Source: Enterobacter genomosp. O
GTDB taxonomy: Bacteria; Pseudomonadota; Gammaproteobacteria; Enterobacterales; Enterobacteriaceae
Length of the DNA: 64,000 nucleotides
Reading direction: 5' to 3'
Assembly: GCF_001022965.1 (NCBI RefSeq)
Contig: NZ_LECZ01000020.1
Location: forward strand, 62,001 to 126,000
Numbering within the stretch: position 1 is the stretch's first letter; each line of letters opens with the position of its first letter. The position numbers and the translations under genes were made by a program. Below, in pieces: positions 16,755-27,931 of this stretch. A model generated the notes under the pieces. That model saw only the letters and a list, made by a program, of their open reading frames with translations, made no database searches and had not been told where the DNA came from.

Positions 16755-18500
16755 TTAATACCCCGCCGATAAATCATCCACCGAACGCGGGTCCGACGCG
16801 CCAAACAATGCCCCGTCCGGCCCCACCATAATGCTCTGGGTGCTGCCCATCGCCTCTTTCACCGCTACCTTCTGCCCGCGCTGCTCCAGCAGTTTAATCG
16901 TATCCGGGCTAAAGCCCTTCTCGACGCGCAGCTCGTCCGGCAGCCACTGGTGGTGGAAACGCGGGGCGTTGGTCGCTTCGGCGACGTTCATTCCAAAGTC
17001 GATGCTGTTCACCACCATCTGCAGCACGGTGGTGATAATACGGCTACCGCCCGGGCTACCGGTCACCAGCCAGGTTTTACCGTCTTTCACCACGATAGTG
17101 GGCGACATGGACGACAGCGGGCGTTTCTTCGGCCCGACCGCATTCGCATCGCCTCCCACCAGCCCGTAGACGTTCGGCACGCCCGGCTTGGCAGAGAAGT
17201 CATCCATCTCGTTGTTCAGCAGAATGCCGCTGTTGCCCGCCACAATTCCGGTACCAAACGTGGTGTTGAGCGTGTAGGTCACCGCTACCGCGTTACCGTC
17301 TTTATCCACCACCGAGAAATGGGTGGTCTGGTTGCTTTCATACGGCGCCAGCTTGCCTGGGCGGATCTCGCTCGACGGCTTGGCCTTGTTGATATCAATC
17401 TGGTCGGCAATGGATTTGGCATACGCCTTGTTGGTCAGCGCCTGCCACGGCACCTTCACGAAGTCCGGATCGCCGAGATATTCCGACCGGTCGGCGTAAG
17501 CGCGTTTTTCCGCTTCCGCCATCACCTGCATGGCATCCGCACTGCCGAAGCCGAACTTGTGCATGTCGAAGTTTTCGAGAATGTTGAGGATCTGCACGAT
17601 GTGAATGCCCCCGGAAGACGGCGGCGGCATGGAGAACACCTCGTAGCCGCGGTAGGTTCCGCTAATCGGCTCACGCTCCACCGCTTTGTATTCTGCCAGA
17701 TCCGCTTTGGTGATGAGCCCGCCGTTCTTTTGCATCTCTTCAGCAATCTGGTCAGCAATCGCCCCTTTGTAGAAGGCGTCCGGACCGTGCTCCGCAATCA
17801 GCTCCAGGCTTTTGGCGAGGTTCTTCTGCGCCAGCCTGTCGCCCTTCTTCAATGGCTCACCGTCTTTCCAGAAGATCGCTTTGCTGTTTTCATGATTCGG
17901 AATGACTTCGCTGCCGTAGGTTTTGAGATCGTCCGCCAGCGCATCGTTTACCACAAAGCCGTCGCGCGCCAGCTTGATGGCAGGCTGCACCACTTTATTC
18001 AGCGGCAGGGTGCCGTATTTTTCCAGCGCCAGCGAGAAGCCTGCGACGGTGCCCGGCGTGCCGGAGGCGAGGTGCGACGTCAGGGATTTTTTGCTGTCAG
18101 GGTTACCCTGATCGTCGAGGAACATATCGCGGGACGCCTGAGCAGGCGCCATTTCGCGGAAGTCGATGGCCGTCGTTTTGCCGTCTTTGGTGCGCAGCAT
18201 CATAAAGCCACCGCCGCCCAGGTTCCCCGCCTGCGGGTGCGTCACCGCCAGCGCATAGCCGACGGCGACCGCTGCATCCACCGCGTTACCGCCCTGCTTG
18301 AGAATATCGACGCCCACTTTGGTTGCCAGCGCATCCACCGACGCCACCATGCCATGGGTTGCCCGCACGGGATGAAAAACATCTTCCTCCACGCCGTAAG
18401 AAACAGGAGGAGCCGCTGGCGGGTTGGCCGCCACGCTAAATGTGCCGCAGGCCATCAGCGCAGCGATCGCTACCCAGCGCAAAAACGTTGGTTTCATCAT
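16755..18500 (-). CDS. ggt: Periplasmic gamma-glutamyltranspeptidase Ggt
   Basis: A 581-residue precursor that transfers or hydrolyses the gamma-glutamyl group of glutathione in the periplasm. The signal peptide is MMKPTFLRWVAIAALMACGT with cleavage near VAA/NPP. Self-processing occurs before the Thr of NQ/TTHFSVVDKDGN, near residue 392, giving large and small subunits. PLSSMSPTIV and GSPGGSRIITTVLQ carry active-site residues. I chose the ATG at 18500 with GGAG eight bases upstream. It is convergent with yhhY and divergent from yhhA. Confidence 0.97.
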   Translation of the reverse strand: MMKPTFLRWVAIAALMACGTFSVAANPPAAPPVSYGVEEDVFHPVRATHGMVASVDALATKVGVDILKQGGNAVDAAVAVGYALAVTHPQAGNLGGGGFMMLRTKDGKTTAIDFREMAPAQASRDMFLDDQGNPDSKKSLTSHLASGTPGTVAGFSLALEKYGTLPLNKVVQPAIKLARDGFVVNDALADDLKTYGSEVIPNHENSKAIFWKDGEPLKKGDRLAQKNLAKSLELIAEHGPDAFYKGAIADQIAEEMQKNGGLITKADLAEYKAVEREPISGTYRGYEVFSMPPPSSGGIHIVQILNILENFDMHKFGFGSADAMQVMAEAEKRAYADRSEYLGDPDFVKVPWQALTNKAYAKSIADQIDINKAKPSSEIRPGKLAPYESNQTTHFSVVDKDGNAVAVTYTLNTTFGTGIVAGNSGILLNNEMDDFSAKPGVPNVYGLVGGDANAVGPKKRPLSSMSPTIVVKDGKTWLVTGSPGGSRIITTVLQMVVNSIDFGMNVAEATNAPRFHHQWLPDELRVEKGFSPDTIKLLEQRGQKVAVKEAMGSTQSIMVGPDGALFGASDPRSVDDLSAGY

Positions 18501-18623
18501 TATTGTTCTCCAGGTGAAGGGATCCATATTCCCCGCTTAAGCCTGGTTCACAACTCCTAAAAAATCATCGTCATGGTGAAATCAGGGTAAACTTAAGAGA
18601 GACCTCAAAAGGAGGAAATGACA

Positions 18624-19001
18624 ATGAAACGCTTACTGATTCTTACGGCGCTGATCCCGTTTGCCGCGCTCGCACAGCCACTCAACACCATGAATAACCC
18701 GAACCAGCAGGGTTATGTTATTCCGAGCCAGCAGCGGATGCAGACCGAGATGATGAGCCAGCAGCAACAGCAGAAAGGGATGCTGAATCAGCAGCTGAAA
18801 ACGCAGACCCAGATGCAGCAGCAGACCCTGCAAAATCAGATGAACACCAACACGCAGCGCGTGCAGCAGGGACAGGTACGTGAACAGCCGCTGCCCAATA
18901 AAAACGGCGGGATGTTAGGCGGCATGACGTCGTCAGGCAGCGGACAGCAGCATATGCTGCCGCCGCAGTCGAATGGCAGTATGCTTAATCCGCAGAACTA
19001 A
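18624..19001 (+). CDS. yhhA: DUF2756 family secreted protein YhhA
   Basis: A 125-residue, Gln-, Asn- and Met-rich protein with a signal peptide ([17 protein letters not shown]). The mature part is low-complexity ([20 protein letters not shown]) and ends in [17 protein letters not shown]. Function is unknown. Of two ATG codons I prefer 18624, eight bases after AGGAGG. Its 3' end overlaps the convergent ugpQ by 17 bp. It is about 20 residues shorter than I recall for E. coli YhhA. Confidence 0.88.
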   Translation: MKRLLILTALIPFAALAQPLNTMNNPNQQGYVIPSQQRMQTEMMSQQQQQKGMLNQQLKTQTQMQQQTLQNQMNTNTQRVQQGQVREQPLPNKNGGMLGGMTSSGSGQQHMLPPQSNGSMLNPQN

Positions 19002-19731
19002 AGTCCGGACCGATGACGTCAATCGCATCGGTACAGATGCTGTCCACGCCCCAGCGCAGCAGCTCCGCCGCGCGCTGGGGCTTGTTGACCGTATAAACCA
19101 GAATATGCAGGCCCGCCGCTTTCAACATCTTCACCCGCGCCTCATCCAGCAGCCTGTGGTTGAGATGAATAGAGACACACGCTAAGCGGGTCGTCAGCTC
19201 GTGCCAGTCTTCACGCCACTCATCCAGCAATAGCCCTCGCGGCAGTTCCGGCACGGCCGCCTGTGCCGCTTCCAGGGCGTCGATTTCAAACGAGGAGAGC
19301 AGCGGCGGCGTCATGCCTTCCCACAGCTCACGCGCGGCCAGCGCGATAACCTTGCCCGTTAACGGCCCGGTACCGGTGGTCGGTTTGATTTCGATATTGG
19401 CCATCATGCCGTGCTGGCGGCAGCGATCTGCCACTTCCGCCAGCAGCGGCAGCGGCTCGCCTTTGAATTCACCGCTGTACCAGCTTCCGGCGTCCACTTT
19501 CAGCAGATCGCGCCACGGCAGTTCACCCGCCACGCCCCAGCCGTTGCTGGTGCGCTCAAGGTTATCGTCGTGCAGCAGAAAAATTTCGCCGTCTTTCGAC
19601 AGCTTGGCGTCGAACTCGATCATCGTGTGACCGTAGCGCGCGCCCGCGTCGATGGCCGCCAGGGTATTCTCCGGCGCCAGCTTACCGCCGCCGCGGTGGG
19701 CGACGACGTGGGGATAAGGCCAGTTGCTCAT
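18985..19731 (-). CDS. ugpQ: Cytoplasmic glycerophosphodiester phosphodiesterase UgpQ
   Basis: A 248-residue GDPD TIM-barrel enzyme that cleaves glycerophosphodiesters to glycerol-3-phosphate and an alcohol. The signatures [29 protein letters not shown] and [13 protein letters not shown] supply the catalytic His residues and metal ligands. It is last in the ugpBAECQ operon, and its start overlaps the ugpC stop by 4 bp. It acts on diesters taken up by the transporter. No signal peptide is present. Confidence 0.96.
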   Translation of the reverse strand: MSNWPYPHVVAHRGGGKLAPENTLAAIDAGARYGHTMIEFDAKLSKDGEIFLLHDDNLERTSNGWGVAGELPWRDLLKVDAGSWYSGEFKGEPLPLLAEVADRCRQHGMMANIEIKPTTGTGPLTGKVIALAARELWEGMTPPLLSSFEIDALEAAQAAVPELPRGLLLDEWREDWHELTTRLACVSIHLNHRLLDEARVKMLKAAGLHILVYTVNKPQRAAELLRWGVDSICTDAIDVIGPDFSSAD

Positions 19732-20798
19732 ACTCGTTGTCCTGTTTCACCGTCAAATAAGTGCAGGTGATTTTCCGGCAGGTGCAGCCACAGCGTGCTG
19801 CCTGCTTTAGGGCGCTCCTGATGCGGCAGACGCACCACTATTTTTTGCTCACCCCAGCGTCCGTGCGCCAGGTTATCTGCACCCAACATCTCCAGCGTGT
19901 CCATCACCAGCGGCACGCCGCCGTCCGCCTGAGAGGTTAAACCAATATGCTCCGGGCGGATACCGAGCGTCATCTTACGCCCGGCGTAGCCACGATAGTA
20001 CCAGTTGATCGGCAGTGCCATCCCGCTTTCCAGCTCAAAGTGCGTGCCCGCGCTGCTGATGCGCCCCTCCAGCAGGTTCATTGCCGGGCTGCCGATAAAG
20101 CTCGCCACAAAGCGGGTGGCCGGTTTTTCATACACCTCTACCGGGGTGCCAATCTGCTCGGCGATGCCTTTGTTCATCACCATCACGCGCTGGGCGAGGG
20201 TCATGGCTTCGACCTGATCGTGGGTGACGTACAGTGACGTTGTTTTCAGACGACGGTGCAGTTGCTGCAGTTCGAGCCGCATCTGCACGCGTAGCTTGGC
20301 GTCGAGGTTAGAGAGCGGCTCGTCGAACAGGAACACCGCCGGATCGCGCACGATGGCGCGCCCCATCGCCACGCGCTGGCGCTGGCCGCCGGAGAGCTCG
20401 CGCGGGCGGCGCTTCAGCAGGCCGTCCAGCTCCAGAATGCGTGCCGCCTCTTTCACGCGCTCCTCGATATGGCCTTTTCCCATCCCGCGGATTTTCAGCC
20501 CCCAGGCCATGTTCTCCTCCACGCTCATGTGCGGATAAAGCGCGTAGTTCTGGAACACCATCGCGATGCCGCGATCTTTGGGCTCCATCTCGGTAACGCG
20601 CTGGCGGTCAATCCAGATATCTCCGGACGTCACGCGCTCCAGCCCCGCCACCATGCGCAGCAGGGTGGATTTGCCGCAGCCGGACGGGCCGACCATGACG
20701 ATGAATTCCCCGTCCGCCACGTCGAGCGTGAGCGGCTGAATGACCTGGGTTTTGCCATCCCAGCTTTTAGTGACTGCCTGAAGTTTTAAACCTGCCAT
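19728..20798 (-). CDS. ugpC: Glycerol-3-phosphate ABC importer ATPase UgpC
   Basis: A 356-residue ATPase of the MalK subfamily. Walker A is GPSGCGKST, the signature is [15 protein letters not shown], Walker B is [12 protein letters not shown], and the C-terminal regulatory domain includes [10 protein letters not shown]. It powers uptake of glycerol-3-phosphate and its diesters through UgpAE. The ATG at 20798 ([15 protein letters not shown]) gives the family length and sits 1 bp past the ugpE stop. Confidence 0.97.
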   Translation of the reverse strand: MAGLKLQAVTKSWDGKTQVIQPLTLDVADGEFIVMVGPSGCGKSTLLRMVAGLERVTSGDIWIDRQRVTEMEPKDRGIAMVFQNYALYPHMSVEENMAWGLKIRGMGKGHIEERVKEAARILELDGLLKRRPRELSGGQRQRVAMGRAIVRDPAVFLFDEPLSNLDAKLRVQMRLELQQLHRRLKTTSLYVTHDQVEAMTLAQRVMVMNKGIAEQIGTPVEVYEKPATRFVASFIGSPAMNLLEGRISSAGTHFELESGMALPINWYYRGYAGRKMTLGIRPEHIGLTSQADGGVPLVMDTLEMLGADNLAHGRWGEQKIVVRLPHQERPKAGSTLWLHLPENHLHLFDGETGQRV

Positions 20799-20799
20799 C

Positions 20800-21645
20800 T
20801 TATTTCTCACTGTCCACTAAACCACGCACAAACGCACGCTGCATGGCTAAAACGATAACGACCGGGGGGATAAGGGTGAGCAGCATCGCCGCCATCACCT
20901 GGTTCCAGAGGGTGGTGCCTTCGCCGGTGGCGATCATGCCTTTGATGCCCGCGACGGCGGTGCCGAGGTTGACGTCCTGAATAATCAGCAGCGGCCACAG
21001 GTACTGGTTCCAGCCGTAGATAAAGGTAATCACAAACAGCGCCGCGAGGTTGGTTTGCGACAGCGGCAGCACGATGTCGCGGAAGAAGCGCATCGGCGAG
21101 GCGCCGTCGATGCGGGCGGCTTCAATCAGCTCGTCCGGCAGGGTCATAAAGAACTGGCGGAACAGGAAGGTGGCGGTCGCCGAGGCCATCAGCGGCAGGG
21201 TTAAGCCCGCGTAGCTGTCGAGCATCTTCAGGTTGGCGATCACCTCCACCGTCGGGAAGATTCGCACCTCCACCGGCAGCATCAGGGTGATGAAAATCAT
21301 CCAGAAGAACAGGTTACGCAGCGGAAAGCGGAACCAGACGATAGCGAACGCCGAGAGCATCGACACCGTGATTTTGCCAACGGTTATGCCGAACGCCATG
21401 ATGAAGCTGTTGAGCATCATCAGCCAGAACGGCGCGCTGTTGGCGCCCACGCCCTGGGTCCAGATGGTCTTCATGTTCTCGAAAAGATGTGTGCCAGGAA
21501 TCAGCGTCATCGGCGTGTCGAACACCGCTTTGGTGTCCAGCGTGGCGGCGACAAAGGCCACGTAAAGCGGGAACAGGATGACGATAATCCCTAAAATCAG
21601 CATGGTATGGCTGAAAATCGTCAGCCCGCGACGGTTCTCAATCAT
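20800..21645 (-). CDS. ugpE: Glycerol-3-phosphate ABC importer permease UgpE
   Basis: A 281-residue inner-membrane permease with six membrane segments. The EAA loop that contacts the UgpC ATPase reads [20 protein letters not shown]. It pairs with UgpA. Its start overlaps the ugpA stop by 4 bp, which indicates coupled translation within the operon. Confidence 0.97.
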   Translation of the reverse strand: MIENRRGLTIFSHTMLILGIIVILFPLYVAFVAATLDTKAVFDTPMTLIPGTHLFENMKTIWTQGVGANSAPFWLMMLNSFIMAFGITVGKITVSMLSAFAIVWFRFPLRNLFFWMIFITLMLPVEVRIFPTVEVIANLKMLDSYAGLTLPLMASATATFLFRQFFMTLPDELIEAARIDGASPMRFFRDIVLPLSQTNLAALFVITFIYGWNQYLWPLLIIQDVNLGTAVAGIKGMIATGEGTTLWNQVMAAMLLTLIPPVVIVLAMQRAFVRGLVDSEK

Positions 21646-22529
21646 TGGTAGCGCACCTTACTTTCAACATAGCGGAACTGCACCACCGTGAGGATGATGA
21701 CGAGGAACATCATCACCACCGACTGCGCGGCGGAGGCTGAAAGATCCAGACCGGCGAAGCCTTCGCGGTAAATCTTATAAATCAGCGTCGTTGTCGCCTG
21801 CACCGGGCCGCCTGCGGTCGCCGCGTCGATCACCGGGAAGGTGTCAAAGAAGGCGTACACGAGGTTAACCACCAGCAGGAAGAAACTCACCGGGGCGATC
21901 AGCGGCAGCGATAATCTGAAGAAGCGACGAATGGGCCCTGCGCCGTCAATCGCCGCCGCTTCCACCAGCGAGCGCGGAATGGACTGCAGCGCGGCAAAGA
22001 AGAACAGGAAGTTGTAGCTGATCTGCTTCCACACCGAAGCAAACACCACCAGGAACATAGCCTGACCGCTGTTCTGGGCGTGGTTCCAGTCGTAACCCAG
22101 CTCGGCCAGGAAGTGGGTAATCAACCCGCGGCCGGGGTTAAACAGGAAGATCCACAGCACGGCGGCCACGGCGGGAGCCACGGCGTACGGCAGCAGCATC
22201 AGCGTTTGATACAGGCGGCTGCCGCGCACCACGTAATCCACCAGCGCGGCAAAGAACAGCGAGGCGACAAGGCCGCTCACGGTGACCAGCGCGCTGAACT
22301 TCATCGTCGTCCAGAAGGCGTCCAGGTAGTAGCTGTCATGCCACAGGGCAGCGAAGTTATCCAGGCCAACAAACTGGCTGGAAAGCCCGAACGGATCGAC
22401 GCTTTGTACCGAGTACCACAGCGCTTCGCCCGCAGGCCAGATAAAGAAGATAACGGTGATGACCAGCTGCGGCGCGACCAGAAGATAGGGCAGCCAGCGG
22501 GAACGGAACACCGGACGGGATGATGACAT
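21642..22529 (-). CDS. ugpA: Glycerol-3-phosphate ABC importer permease UgpA
   Basis: A 295-residue inner-membrane permease. The EAA loop reads [20 protein letters not shown]. The start [18 protein letters not shown] matches E. coli; an upstream in-frame start would add 21 residues encoded by the REP pair between ugpA and ugpB. That REP pair probably protects the abundant ugpB transcript. Confidence 0.97.
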   Translation of the reverse strand: MSSSRPVFRSRWLPYLLVAPQLVITVIFFIWPAGEALWYSVQSVDPFGLSSQFVGLDNFAALWHDSYYLDAFWTTMKFSALVTVSGLVASLFFAALVDYVVRGSRLYQTLMLLPYAVAPAVAAVLWIFLFNPGRGLITHFLAELGYDWNHAQNSGQAMFLVVFASVWKQISYNFLFFFAALQSIPRSLVEAAAIDGAGPIRRFFRLSLPLIAPVSFFLLVVNLVYAFFDTFPVIDAATAGGPVQATTTLIYKIYREGFAGLDLSASAAQSVVMMFLVIILTVVQFRYVESKVRYQ

Positions 22530-22551
22530 TGAGATTTGGTTCCTGAACAAT

Positions 22552-22625
22552 GCCGGGTGGCGGCTACGCCTTACCCGGCCTACATGTGGCACGTCGTAGG
22601 CCCGGTAAGCGCAGCGCCACCGGGC
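22552..22625. repeat. Inverted REP pair (BIME) between ugpB and ugpA
   Basis: GCCGGGTGGCGGCTACGCC begins one unit and GCGCAGCGCCACCGGGC ends the inverted partner. The pair lies immediately after the ugpB stop, in the place where operon REPs often stabilise upstream mRNA. Confidence 0.88.
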
Positions 22626-22631
22626 ATTTTT

Positions 22632-23948
22632 TTACGATTTGGTCGACTGCTCAAAGCGGCGCAGCAGCTGATTCCCGCGCTCTACCGCTGAATCCAGCGC
22701 CTGCTGTGGCGTTTTCTTACCGGTCCACACGCTTTCCAGCTCTTCATCAACGATGGTGCGGATCTGCGGCATGTTGCCCAGGCGCAGACCTTTGGTGAAC
22801 GGCAATGGTGGCTTGTTCAGCATCTGGCGCGTCGCAATGTCCGCCCCTGGGTTCTTGCTGTAGAAGCCCTGCTCGCGGGTCAGGTCATACGCGGCTTTGG
22901 TGATTGGCAGGTAGCCGGTCTTCTGGTGCCATTCGGCCGCGTTTTCCGGCTTCGCAAGGAAGTCGAGGAACTCGGCTACGCCTTTGTAGGTGCCTTTGTC
23001 TTTGCCCTGCATCACCCACAGGCTCGCTCCGCCGATGATGGCGTTCTGCGGCGCGCCCTTCACGTCAGCGTCGTATGGCATCATGCCTACGCCGTAGTTG
23101 AATTTGGCGTAGTGACGGATATCGGCCAGCGAGCCGGACGAGGCGGTGGTAATGGCGCAGTCACCGTTGTAGAACTTCTCGGTCGACTCATCTTTACGCC
23201 CGAAGTAGCTGAAGTCGCCCTTCTTGTTCAGATCGGCAAGCAGCGCGATGTGCTTCACCTGCTCCGGCTTGTTGAATTCCAGCACCGCATCGGTGCCGTC
23301 GAAGCCGTTGTTTTTGGTGGCAACCGGCAGGCCGTGCCAGGCGCTGAAGTTTTCAATCTGGATCCAGCCCTGCCAGCCGCTGGCGTAACCGCACTTCATC
23401 CCCGCCGCTTTCAGCTTAGCGGTGTATTCGGCCAGGACTTGCCAGGTTTTTGGCGGCTGCTCCGGGTCTAAACCGGCTTTTTTGAAGGCATCTTTGTTGT
23501 AGTACAGCACCGGCGTAGAGCTGTTAAACGGCTGGGACAGCAGATGTCCGGTTTTGGAATCGGTGTAATAACCCGCCACGGTTGGCACGAACTGGGATTC
23601 GTCGAAGTTGATACCCGCGTCTTTGAACACTTCATACACCGGCTTAATGGCTTTGGAGGCCATCATGGTGGCGGTACCCACTTCATAAACCTGTAACAGC
23701 GCCGGGGCGTTACCGGTACGGAAGGCGGCGATGCCCGCGCTCAGGCTCTGCTCATAGTTACCTTTGTACACCGGCACAATTTTGTAATCCGGATGGGTGT
23801 CGTTGAAACGCTGCGCCAGGGAGTCAACTTCTTTACCCAACTCCCCTTCCATGGAATGCCAGAACGGAATGGTCGTCACAGCCATTGCGTTCGTCGCAAA
23901 AGCCAGACCCAGTGCCAGACCCAAAGCTGTGTGTCGTAACGATGTCAT
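22632..23948 (-). CDS. ugpB: Glycerol-3-phosphate-binding protein UgpB
   Basis: A 438-residue periplasmic solute-binding protein for sn-glycerol-3-phosphate and glycerophosphocholine. The signal peptide ends [16 protein letters not shown]. Binding-site segments typical of UgpB include [19 protein letters not shown] and [13 protein letters not shown]. Of two close ATG codons (23954 and 23948) the second gives the E. coli length. It is first in the ugp operon, behind Pho-box-like repeats, so phosphate starvation through PhoB is the expected trigger. Confidence 0.96.
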   Translation of the reverse strand: MTSLRHTALGLALGLAFATNAMAVTTIPFWHSMEGELGKEVDSLAQRFNDTHPDYKIVPVYKGNYEQSLSAGIAAFRTGNAPALLQVYEVGTATMMASKAIKPVYEVFKDAGINFDESQFVPTVAGYYTDSKTGHLLSQPFNSSTPVLYYNKDAFKKAGLDPEQPPKTWQVLAEYTAKLKAAGMKCGYASGWQGWIQIENFSAWHGLPVATKNNGFDGTDAVLEFNKPEQVKHIALLADLNKKGDFSYFGRKDESTEKFYNGDCAITTASSGSLADIRHYAKFNYGVGMMPYDADVKGAPQNAIIGGASLWVMQGKDKGTYKGVAEFLDFLAKPENAAEWHQKTGYLPITKAAYDLTREQGFYSKNPGADIATRQMLNKPPLPFTKGLRLGNMPQIRTIVDEELESVWTGKKTPQQALDSAVERGNQLLRRFEQSTKS

Positions 23949-24021
23949 TGTCATCTCTCTTATTGTGCCGGATGCGCGATATCACGCGTTTTATGCTCGC
24001 GAGGTAACATGACATGCTCGA

Positions 24022-24050
24022 ATGACAGAAAAATAACTGTTTGTTTACAG
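24022..24050 (-). promoter_or_regulatory. PhoB-binding repeats (Pho boxes) upstream of ugpB
   Basis: Three 7-bp repeats at 11-bp spacing on the minus strand: CTGTAAA-caaa-CAGTTAT-tttt-CTGTCAT. The last is a perfect CTGTCAT and the AT-rich gaps fit the Pho box. They lie 74-102 bp upstream of the ugpB start. Confidence 0.8.
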
Positions 24051-24127
24051 ATAAGTGACAACCAGGCGTCAGGGGGATGATGGTTGTGTGAAGGGGGATT
24101 GGGTGCATGATTGGGTGCGGTCTGGTG

Positions 24128-24160
24128 CCCTCACCCCGGCCCTCTCCCACGGGGAGAGGG
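24128..24160. repeat. 33-bp palindromic repeat, copy b
   Basis: CCCTCACCCCGGCCCTCTCC followed by CACGGGGAGAGGG. It is identical to copy c at 29886 and is followed by a very similar terminator. Confidence 0.88.
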
Positions 24161-24170
24161 AGAAAACATT

Positions 24171-24197
24171 AAAAAAGGCAACGTGCGTTGCCTTTTT
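24171..24197 (-). terminator. Terminator after livF
   Basis: GGCAAC and GTTGCC form the stem. The minus-strand tail is six T residues; the plus strand also has five. It lies about 10-35 bp past the livF stop. Confidence 0.87.
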
Positions 24198-24205
24198 GCT
24201 TTTAC

Positions 24206-24919
24206 CTATCCGCCCAAATACGCGCTCCGCACCGCTTCGTTCGCCAGCAGCGCGTCGCCGGTATCGGAGAGCACCACGCGGCCATTCTCCAGCACGTAGC
24301 CACGGTCGGCGAGCTTCAGCGCCTGGTTGGCGTTCTGCTCGACGAGGAAGATGGTCATCCCCTCTTTACGCAGCTGCTCTATGGTGTCGAAAATCTGCTG
24401 GATGATGATCGGCGCAAGACCGAGCGACGGTTCGTCCAGCAGCAGCAGGCGCGGCTGGCTCATCAGCGCGCGGCCTATCGCCAGCATCTGCTGCTCGCCG
24501 CCGGACATGGTGCCCGCACGCTGAATACGGCGCTCCCACAGGCGTGGGAAGAGTTCATAGACCCACTTGATGCGGGTCTGGTATTCATCGCGGTGGGCGA
24601 AGAACCCGCCCATCGCCAGATTCTCTTCCACCGTCATGCGGGAGAAGACGCGGCGCCCTTCCGGAACAATCGCCACCGCCTCGCGCATAATTTTGGCCGT
24701 TTGCCAGTCGGTAATGTCTTTGCCATCGAACACAATCCGCCCACTGCTGGCGCGCGGGTCGCCGCACAGGGTGCCGAGCAGCGTGGTTTTACCCGCGCCG
24801 TTGGCCCCGATCAGGGTGACAATTTCACCCTGATTGATATGCAGGCTGACGTCGTGCAGCGCCTGGATCTTGCCGTAGTGCGCATTGACCTTGTCGAACG
24901 TTAACATCGCTTTTTCCAT
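24206..24919 (-). CDS. livF: Branched-chain amino acid ABC importer ATPase LivF
   Basis: A 237-residue ATPase. Walker A is GANGAGKTT, the signature MSGGEQQMLAIGRAL and Walker B LLLLDEPSLGL. With LivG it drives leucine, isoleucine and valine uptake through LivHM. The start MEKAMLTFDKVNAHYG gives the E. coli length; it follows the livG stop by 1 bp. It is last in livKHMGF. Confidence 0.97.
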   Translation of the reverse strand: MEKAMLTFDKVNAHYGKIQALHDVSLHINQGEIVTLIGANGAGKTTLLGTLCGDPRASSGRIVFDGKDITDWQTAKIMREAVAIVPEGRRVFSRMTVEENLAMGGFFAHRDEYQTRIKWVYELFPRLWERRIQRAGTMSGGEQQMLAIGRALMSQPRLLLLDEPSLGLAPIIIQQIFDTIEQLRKEGMTIFLVEQNANQALKLADRGYVLENGRVVLSDTGDALLANEAVRSAYLGG

Positions 24920-24920
24920 C

Positions 24921-25688
24921 TTATGCCTCACCAAGGTATGCGCGGATCACGTCCGGGTTGTTGCGGATCTCTTCCGGCGTGCCGTTTGCCAGCGGCGTGC
25001 CCTGGTTGACCACGTAGATGCGGTCAGAAATGCCCATCACCAGCTTCATGTCATGCTCAATCAGCAGAATGGTGGTGTCGTGATGATCGCGCAGCTCGGC
25101 AATCAGCTCGTCCAGCTCTTTGGTCTCTTTCGGGTTGAGCCCTGCCGCCGGTTCGTCGAGCATCAGGATTTCCGGCTGCGTCACCATGCAGCGCACGATT
25201 TCAAGGCGACGCTGGTCGCCGTAGGCCAGGTTGCTCGCCTGACGGTTGGCGTGCTGCAGCAGGCCAATTCGGTCGAGCCAGGTCGCGGCGCGGTCGAGCG
25301 CTTCATCCTGCGCGCGGCGGAAGGCCGGGGTCTTCAGCAGGCCGGAGAACAGCCCGGTTTTCAGCTGCTGATGCTGTGCCACCAGCAGGTTCTCAATCAC
25401 CGTCATCTCGCGGAACAGACGCACGTGCTGGAAGGTACGCACCACGCCCATACGGGCAATCTGCTGGCCCGGCAACCCTTCGAGATGCTGGTCGCGCAGC
25501 ATGATGGTGCCGCCCGTCGGCTTGTAGAAGCCGGTCAGGCAGTTAAAGACCGTGGTTTTTCCCGCGCCGTTCGGGCCAATCAGGGAGACAATCTCTTTCT
25601 TGTGCAGATCCAGATTCACGTTGTTGACCGCCAGCAGGCCGCCAAAACGCATCATCAGGCCGTTAACGGATAATAATGGCTGGCTCAT
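24921..25688 (-). CDS. livG: Branched-chain amino acid ABC importer ATPase LivG
   Basis: A 255-residue ATPase partner of LivF. Walker A is GPNGAGKTT and Walker [14 protein letters not shown]; the signature region reads [11 protein letters not shown], the form usual in LivG. The start overlaps the livM stop by 4 bp. Confidence 0.97.
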   Translation of the reverse strand: MSQPLLSVNGLMMRFGGLLAVNNVNLDLHKKEIVSLIGPNGAGKTTVFNCLTGFYKPTGGTIMLRDQHLEGLPGQQIARMGVVRTFQHVRLFREMTVIENLLVAQHQQLKTGLFSGLLKTPAFRRAQDEALDRAATWLDRIGLLQHANRQASNLAYGDQRRLEIVRCMVTQPEILMLDEPAAGLNPKETKELDELIAELRDHHDTTILLIEHDMKLVMGISDRIYVVNQGTPLANGTPEEIRNNPDVIRAYLGEA

Positions 25689-26962
25689 GCCTGCTCTCCT
25701 TTCGCTTGCCCGTTCTTCAGCTTCAGCTGTGGACGGGTCATCGGCAGCAGGCCCTGCGGACGCCAGATCATCATCAGCACCATCAAACCACCCAGCATCA
25801 GCATGCTGTATTCGTTAAAGTCGCGCATCAGCTCGCGCGAGACCACCAGCAGGATGGCCGCGAGGATAACGGCGAACTGCGAGCCCATCCCGCCGAGCAC
25901 CACAATTGCCAGCACGAAAGCGGATTCGGCAAAGGTAAACGATTCAGGGCTGACGAAGCCCTGACGCGCGGCAAACAGCGTTCCGGCGAAACCGGCAAAC
26001 GCGGCGCTGATGGTGAACGCGGTCAGCTTGATGCGGGTCGGGTTCAGGCCCAGGGAGCGGCAGGCGATTTCATCTTCGCGCAGCGCTTCCCACGCGCGGC
26101 CCAGCGGCATGCGCAGCAGGCGGTTAATCACGAACAGGGTAATCACTACCAGCAGCAGCGCCACCAGATAGAGCCAAATCACGCGGTCGGACGGGTCATA
26201 CTTCACGCCGAAGAAGTTGCTGAAAGTGTCCCAGCCGCCTTCGCGGGCGGTACGGCTGAACTCCAGGCCGAAGAAGGTCGGTTTCGGGATTTGGCTGATG
26301 CCGTTCGGGCCGCCGGTCACTTCGGTATTATTCAGCAGCAGGATACGGACGATTTCACCAAAGCCTAAGGTCACAATCGCCAGGTAGTCGCCGCGCAGGC
26401 GCAGCACCGGGAAGCCAAGCAGGAAACCGGCAGCGGCAGAGACCAGCCCCGCCAGCGGCAGGCAGGTCCAGAAGCCGAGGCCGTAATAGTGGTTCAGCAG
26501 CGCAAAGGTGTAAGCACCGATGGCGTAGAAGCCGCCGTAGCCCAGCACCAGCAGGCCAGACAGCCCCACCACAACGTTCAGACCGAGACCGAGAATCACG
26601 TAGATCATGGTCAGGGTGGCGATATCCACCGTGCCGCGCGAGACCACAAACGGCCACGCCACGGCGGCGACCAGCAGCGCCACGAGGAACAGCTTTTGCT
26701 TCACGGTAGAACCGTCGATTGCCGGCAGGACGAATTTCGGCCCGGAGACGTTTTTCAGCGTCTTCTGGAACAGCGGACGCAGCAGCTGGAACAGGAATAC
26801 CACGGCAGTGCCGATAAATACCCACTGCCAGCGGATGTCGGGGGCGGTATCCACCACCAGCTTCGTGCCGTCCAGACCTAACTGGACGCCCATAAAGACG
26901 CCTGCCAGCACGAAGAACATGGCGGCAGAGAGCAGCGCCATTGCAAAATGCATCGGTTTCAT
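25685..26962 (-). CDS. livM: Branched-chain amino acid ABC importer permease LivM
   Basis: A 425-residue permease, longer than LivH because of an N-terminal extension with extra membrane segments. The core contains [20 protein letters not shown] and the EAA-like loop [18 protein letters not shown]. It overlaps livG and livH by 4 bp each, a tightly coupled arrangement. Confidence 0.97.
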   Translation of the reverse strand: MKPMHFAMALLSAAMFFVLAGVFMGVQLGLDGTKLVVDTAPDIRWQWVFIGTAVVFLFQLLRPLFQKTLKNVSGPKFVLPAIDGSTVKQKLFLVALLVAAVAWPFVVSRGTVDIATLTMIYVILGLGLNVVVGLSGLLVLGYGGFYAIGAYTFALLNHYYGLGFWTCLPLAGLVSAAAGFLLGFPVLRLRGDYLAIVTLGFGEIVRILLLNNTEVTGGPNGISQIPKPTFFGLEFSRTAREGGWDTFSNFFGVKYDPSDRVIWLYLVALLLVVITLFVINRLLRMPLGRAWEALREDEIACRSLGLNPTRIKLTAFTISAAFAGFAGTLFAARQGFVSPESFTFAESAFVLAIVVLGGMGSQFAVILAAILLVVSRELMRDFNEYSMLMLGGLMVLMMIWRPQGLLPMTRPQLKLKNGQAKGEQA

Positions 26963-27885
26963 ACTTTCTCTACCTCCGGACGGCCCAGAATACCGGTAGG
27001 CATTACCAGCAGAACCAGAATCAGCAGGGCAAACGACACCACATCTTTATATTCCGTGCTCAGATACGCCGAAGAGAGCGCTTCCGCCACGCCCAGGATC
27101 AGGCCGCCAATCATCGCGCCCGGAATACTGCCGATACCGCCCAGCACCGCGGCGGTGAAGGCTTTCATCCCGGCCATAAAGCCGATGTACGGGTTGATCA
27201 CGCCGTAGAACTGGCCGAGCAGGACGCCTGCGACGGCCGCCATCGCGGCGCCGATCACGAAGGTCAGGGCAATCACGCGGTCGGTGTTAATACCGAGCAG
27301 GCTCGCCATCTTCAGGTCTTCCGCGCACGCGCGGCAGGCGCGTCCCATGCGGGAGTAGCGAATGAACAGGGTCAGGGCGAGCATTGCAATAAAGGTCACC
27401 ACCCAGATAACCAGCTGCATGGTGGTGATAGAGGCGGAGAAGTTTTCGCTGGCCCCCACAATCCACTGGCCGTTAAACAGGCTTGGCAGCGCCACGTCGC
27501 GCGAGCCTTCGGTCAGGCTGACGTAGTTTTGCAGGAAGATCGACATCCCAATCGCGGAGATGAGCGCAATCAGACGCTTGGAGCTGCGCACCGGCCGGTA
27601 GGCCACGCGCTCGATGCTCCAGCCGTAGGCGCTGGCAATCACAATCGCGCCAACAAACCCGGCGGCGACCAGCAGCCAGCTGCTGTCGATGCCCATCATC
27701 ATCAGCGCGGCGATGATCATAAAGGAGACATAGCTACCGATCATGTAAACCTCGCCGTGGGCGAAGTTGATCATGCCGATAATGCCGTAAACCATCGTAT
27801 AGCCGATGGCAATCAGCGCATAGGTGCTTCCCAGCGTGACGCCGTTAAACATCTGCTGCAGGAAATAGAGAAACTGCTCGGACAT
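26959..27885 (-). CDS. livH: Branched-chain amino acid ABC importer permease LivH
   Basis: A 308-residue inner-membrane permease, partner of LivM. Family segments [15 protein letters not shown] and [20 protein letters not shown] are present. I chose the ATG at 27885 ([15 protein letters not shown]), with AAAAGG upstream; an in-frame TTG two codons earlier is less likely. A GC-rich hairpin separates it from livK. Confidence 0.97.
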   Translation of the reverse strand: MSEQFLYFLQQMFNGVTLGSTYALIAIGYTMVYGIIGMINFAHGEVYMIGSYVSFMIIAALMMMGIDSSWLLVAAGFVGAIVIASAYGWSIERVAYRPVRSSKRLIALISAIGMSIFLQNYVSLTEGSRDVALPSLFNGQWIVGASENFSASITTMQLVIWVVTFIAMLALTLFIRYSRMGRACRACAEDLKMASLLGINTDRVIALTFVIGAAMAAVAGVLLGQFYGVINPYIGFMAGMKAFTAAVLGGIGSIPGAMIGGLILGVAEALSSAYLSTEYKDVVSFALLILVLLVMPTGILGRPEVEKV

Positions 27886-27903
27886 ATGCAAACCTTTTTA
27901 TAC

Positions 27904-27923
27904 CCGCCCGTCAGTCCGGGCGG
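27904..27923 (-). other. Intercistronic hairpin between livK and livH
   Basis: CCGCCCG and CGGGCGG form a 7-bp GC stem, 9 bp past the livK stop. No T tract follows, so it probably protects the livK message or lowers expression of downstream genes rather than ending transcription. Confidence 0.65.
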
Positions 27924-27931
27924 TGGGATAA

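Noticed and set aside
16950..18560. A 536-codon open frame on the plus strand opposite ggt
   Set aside because: It is the antisense shadow of a well-supported gene, is rich in His and Arg, has no ribosome binding site and matches no family I know.
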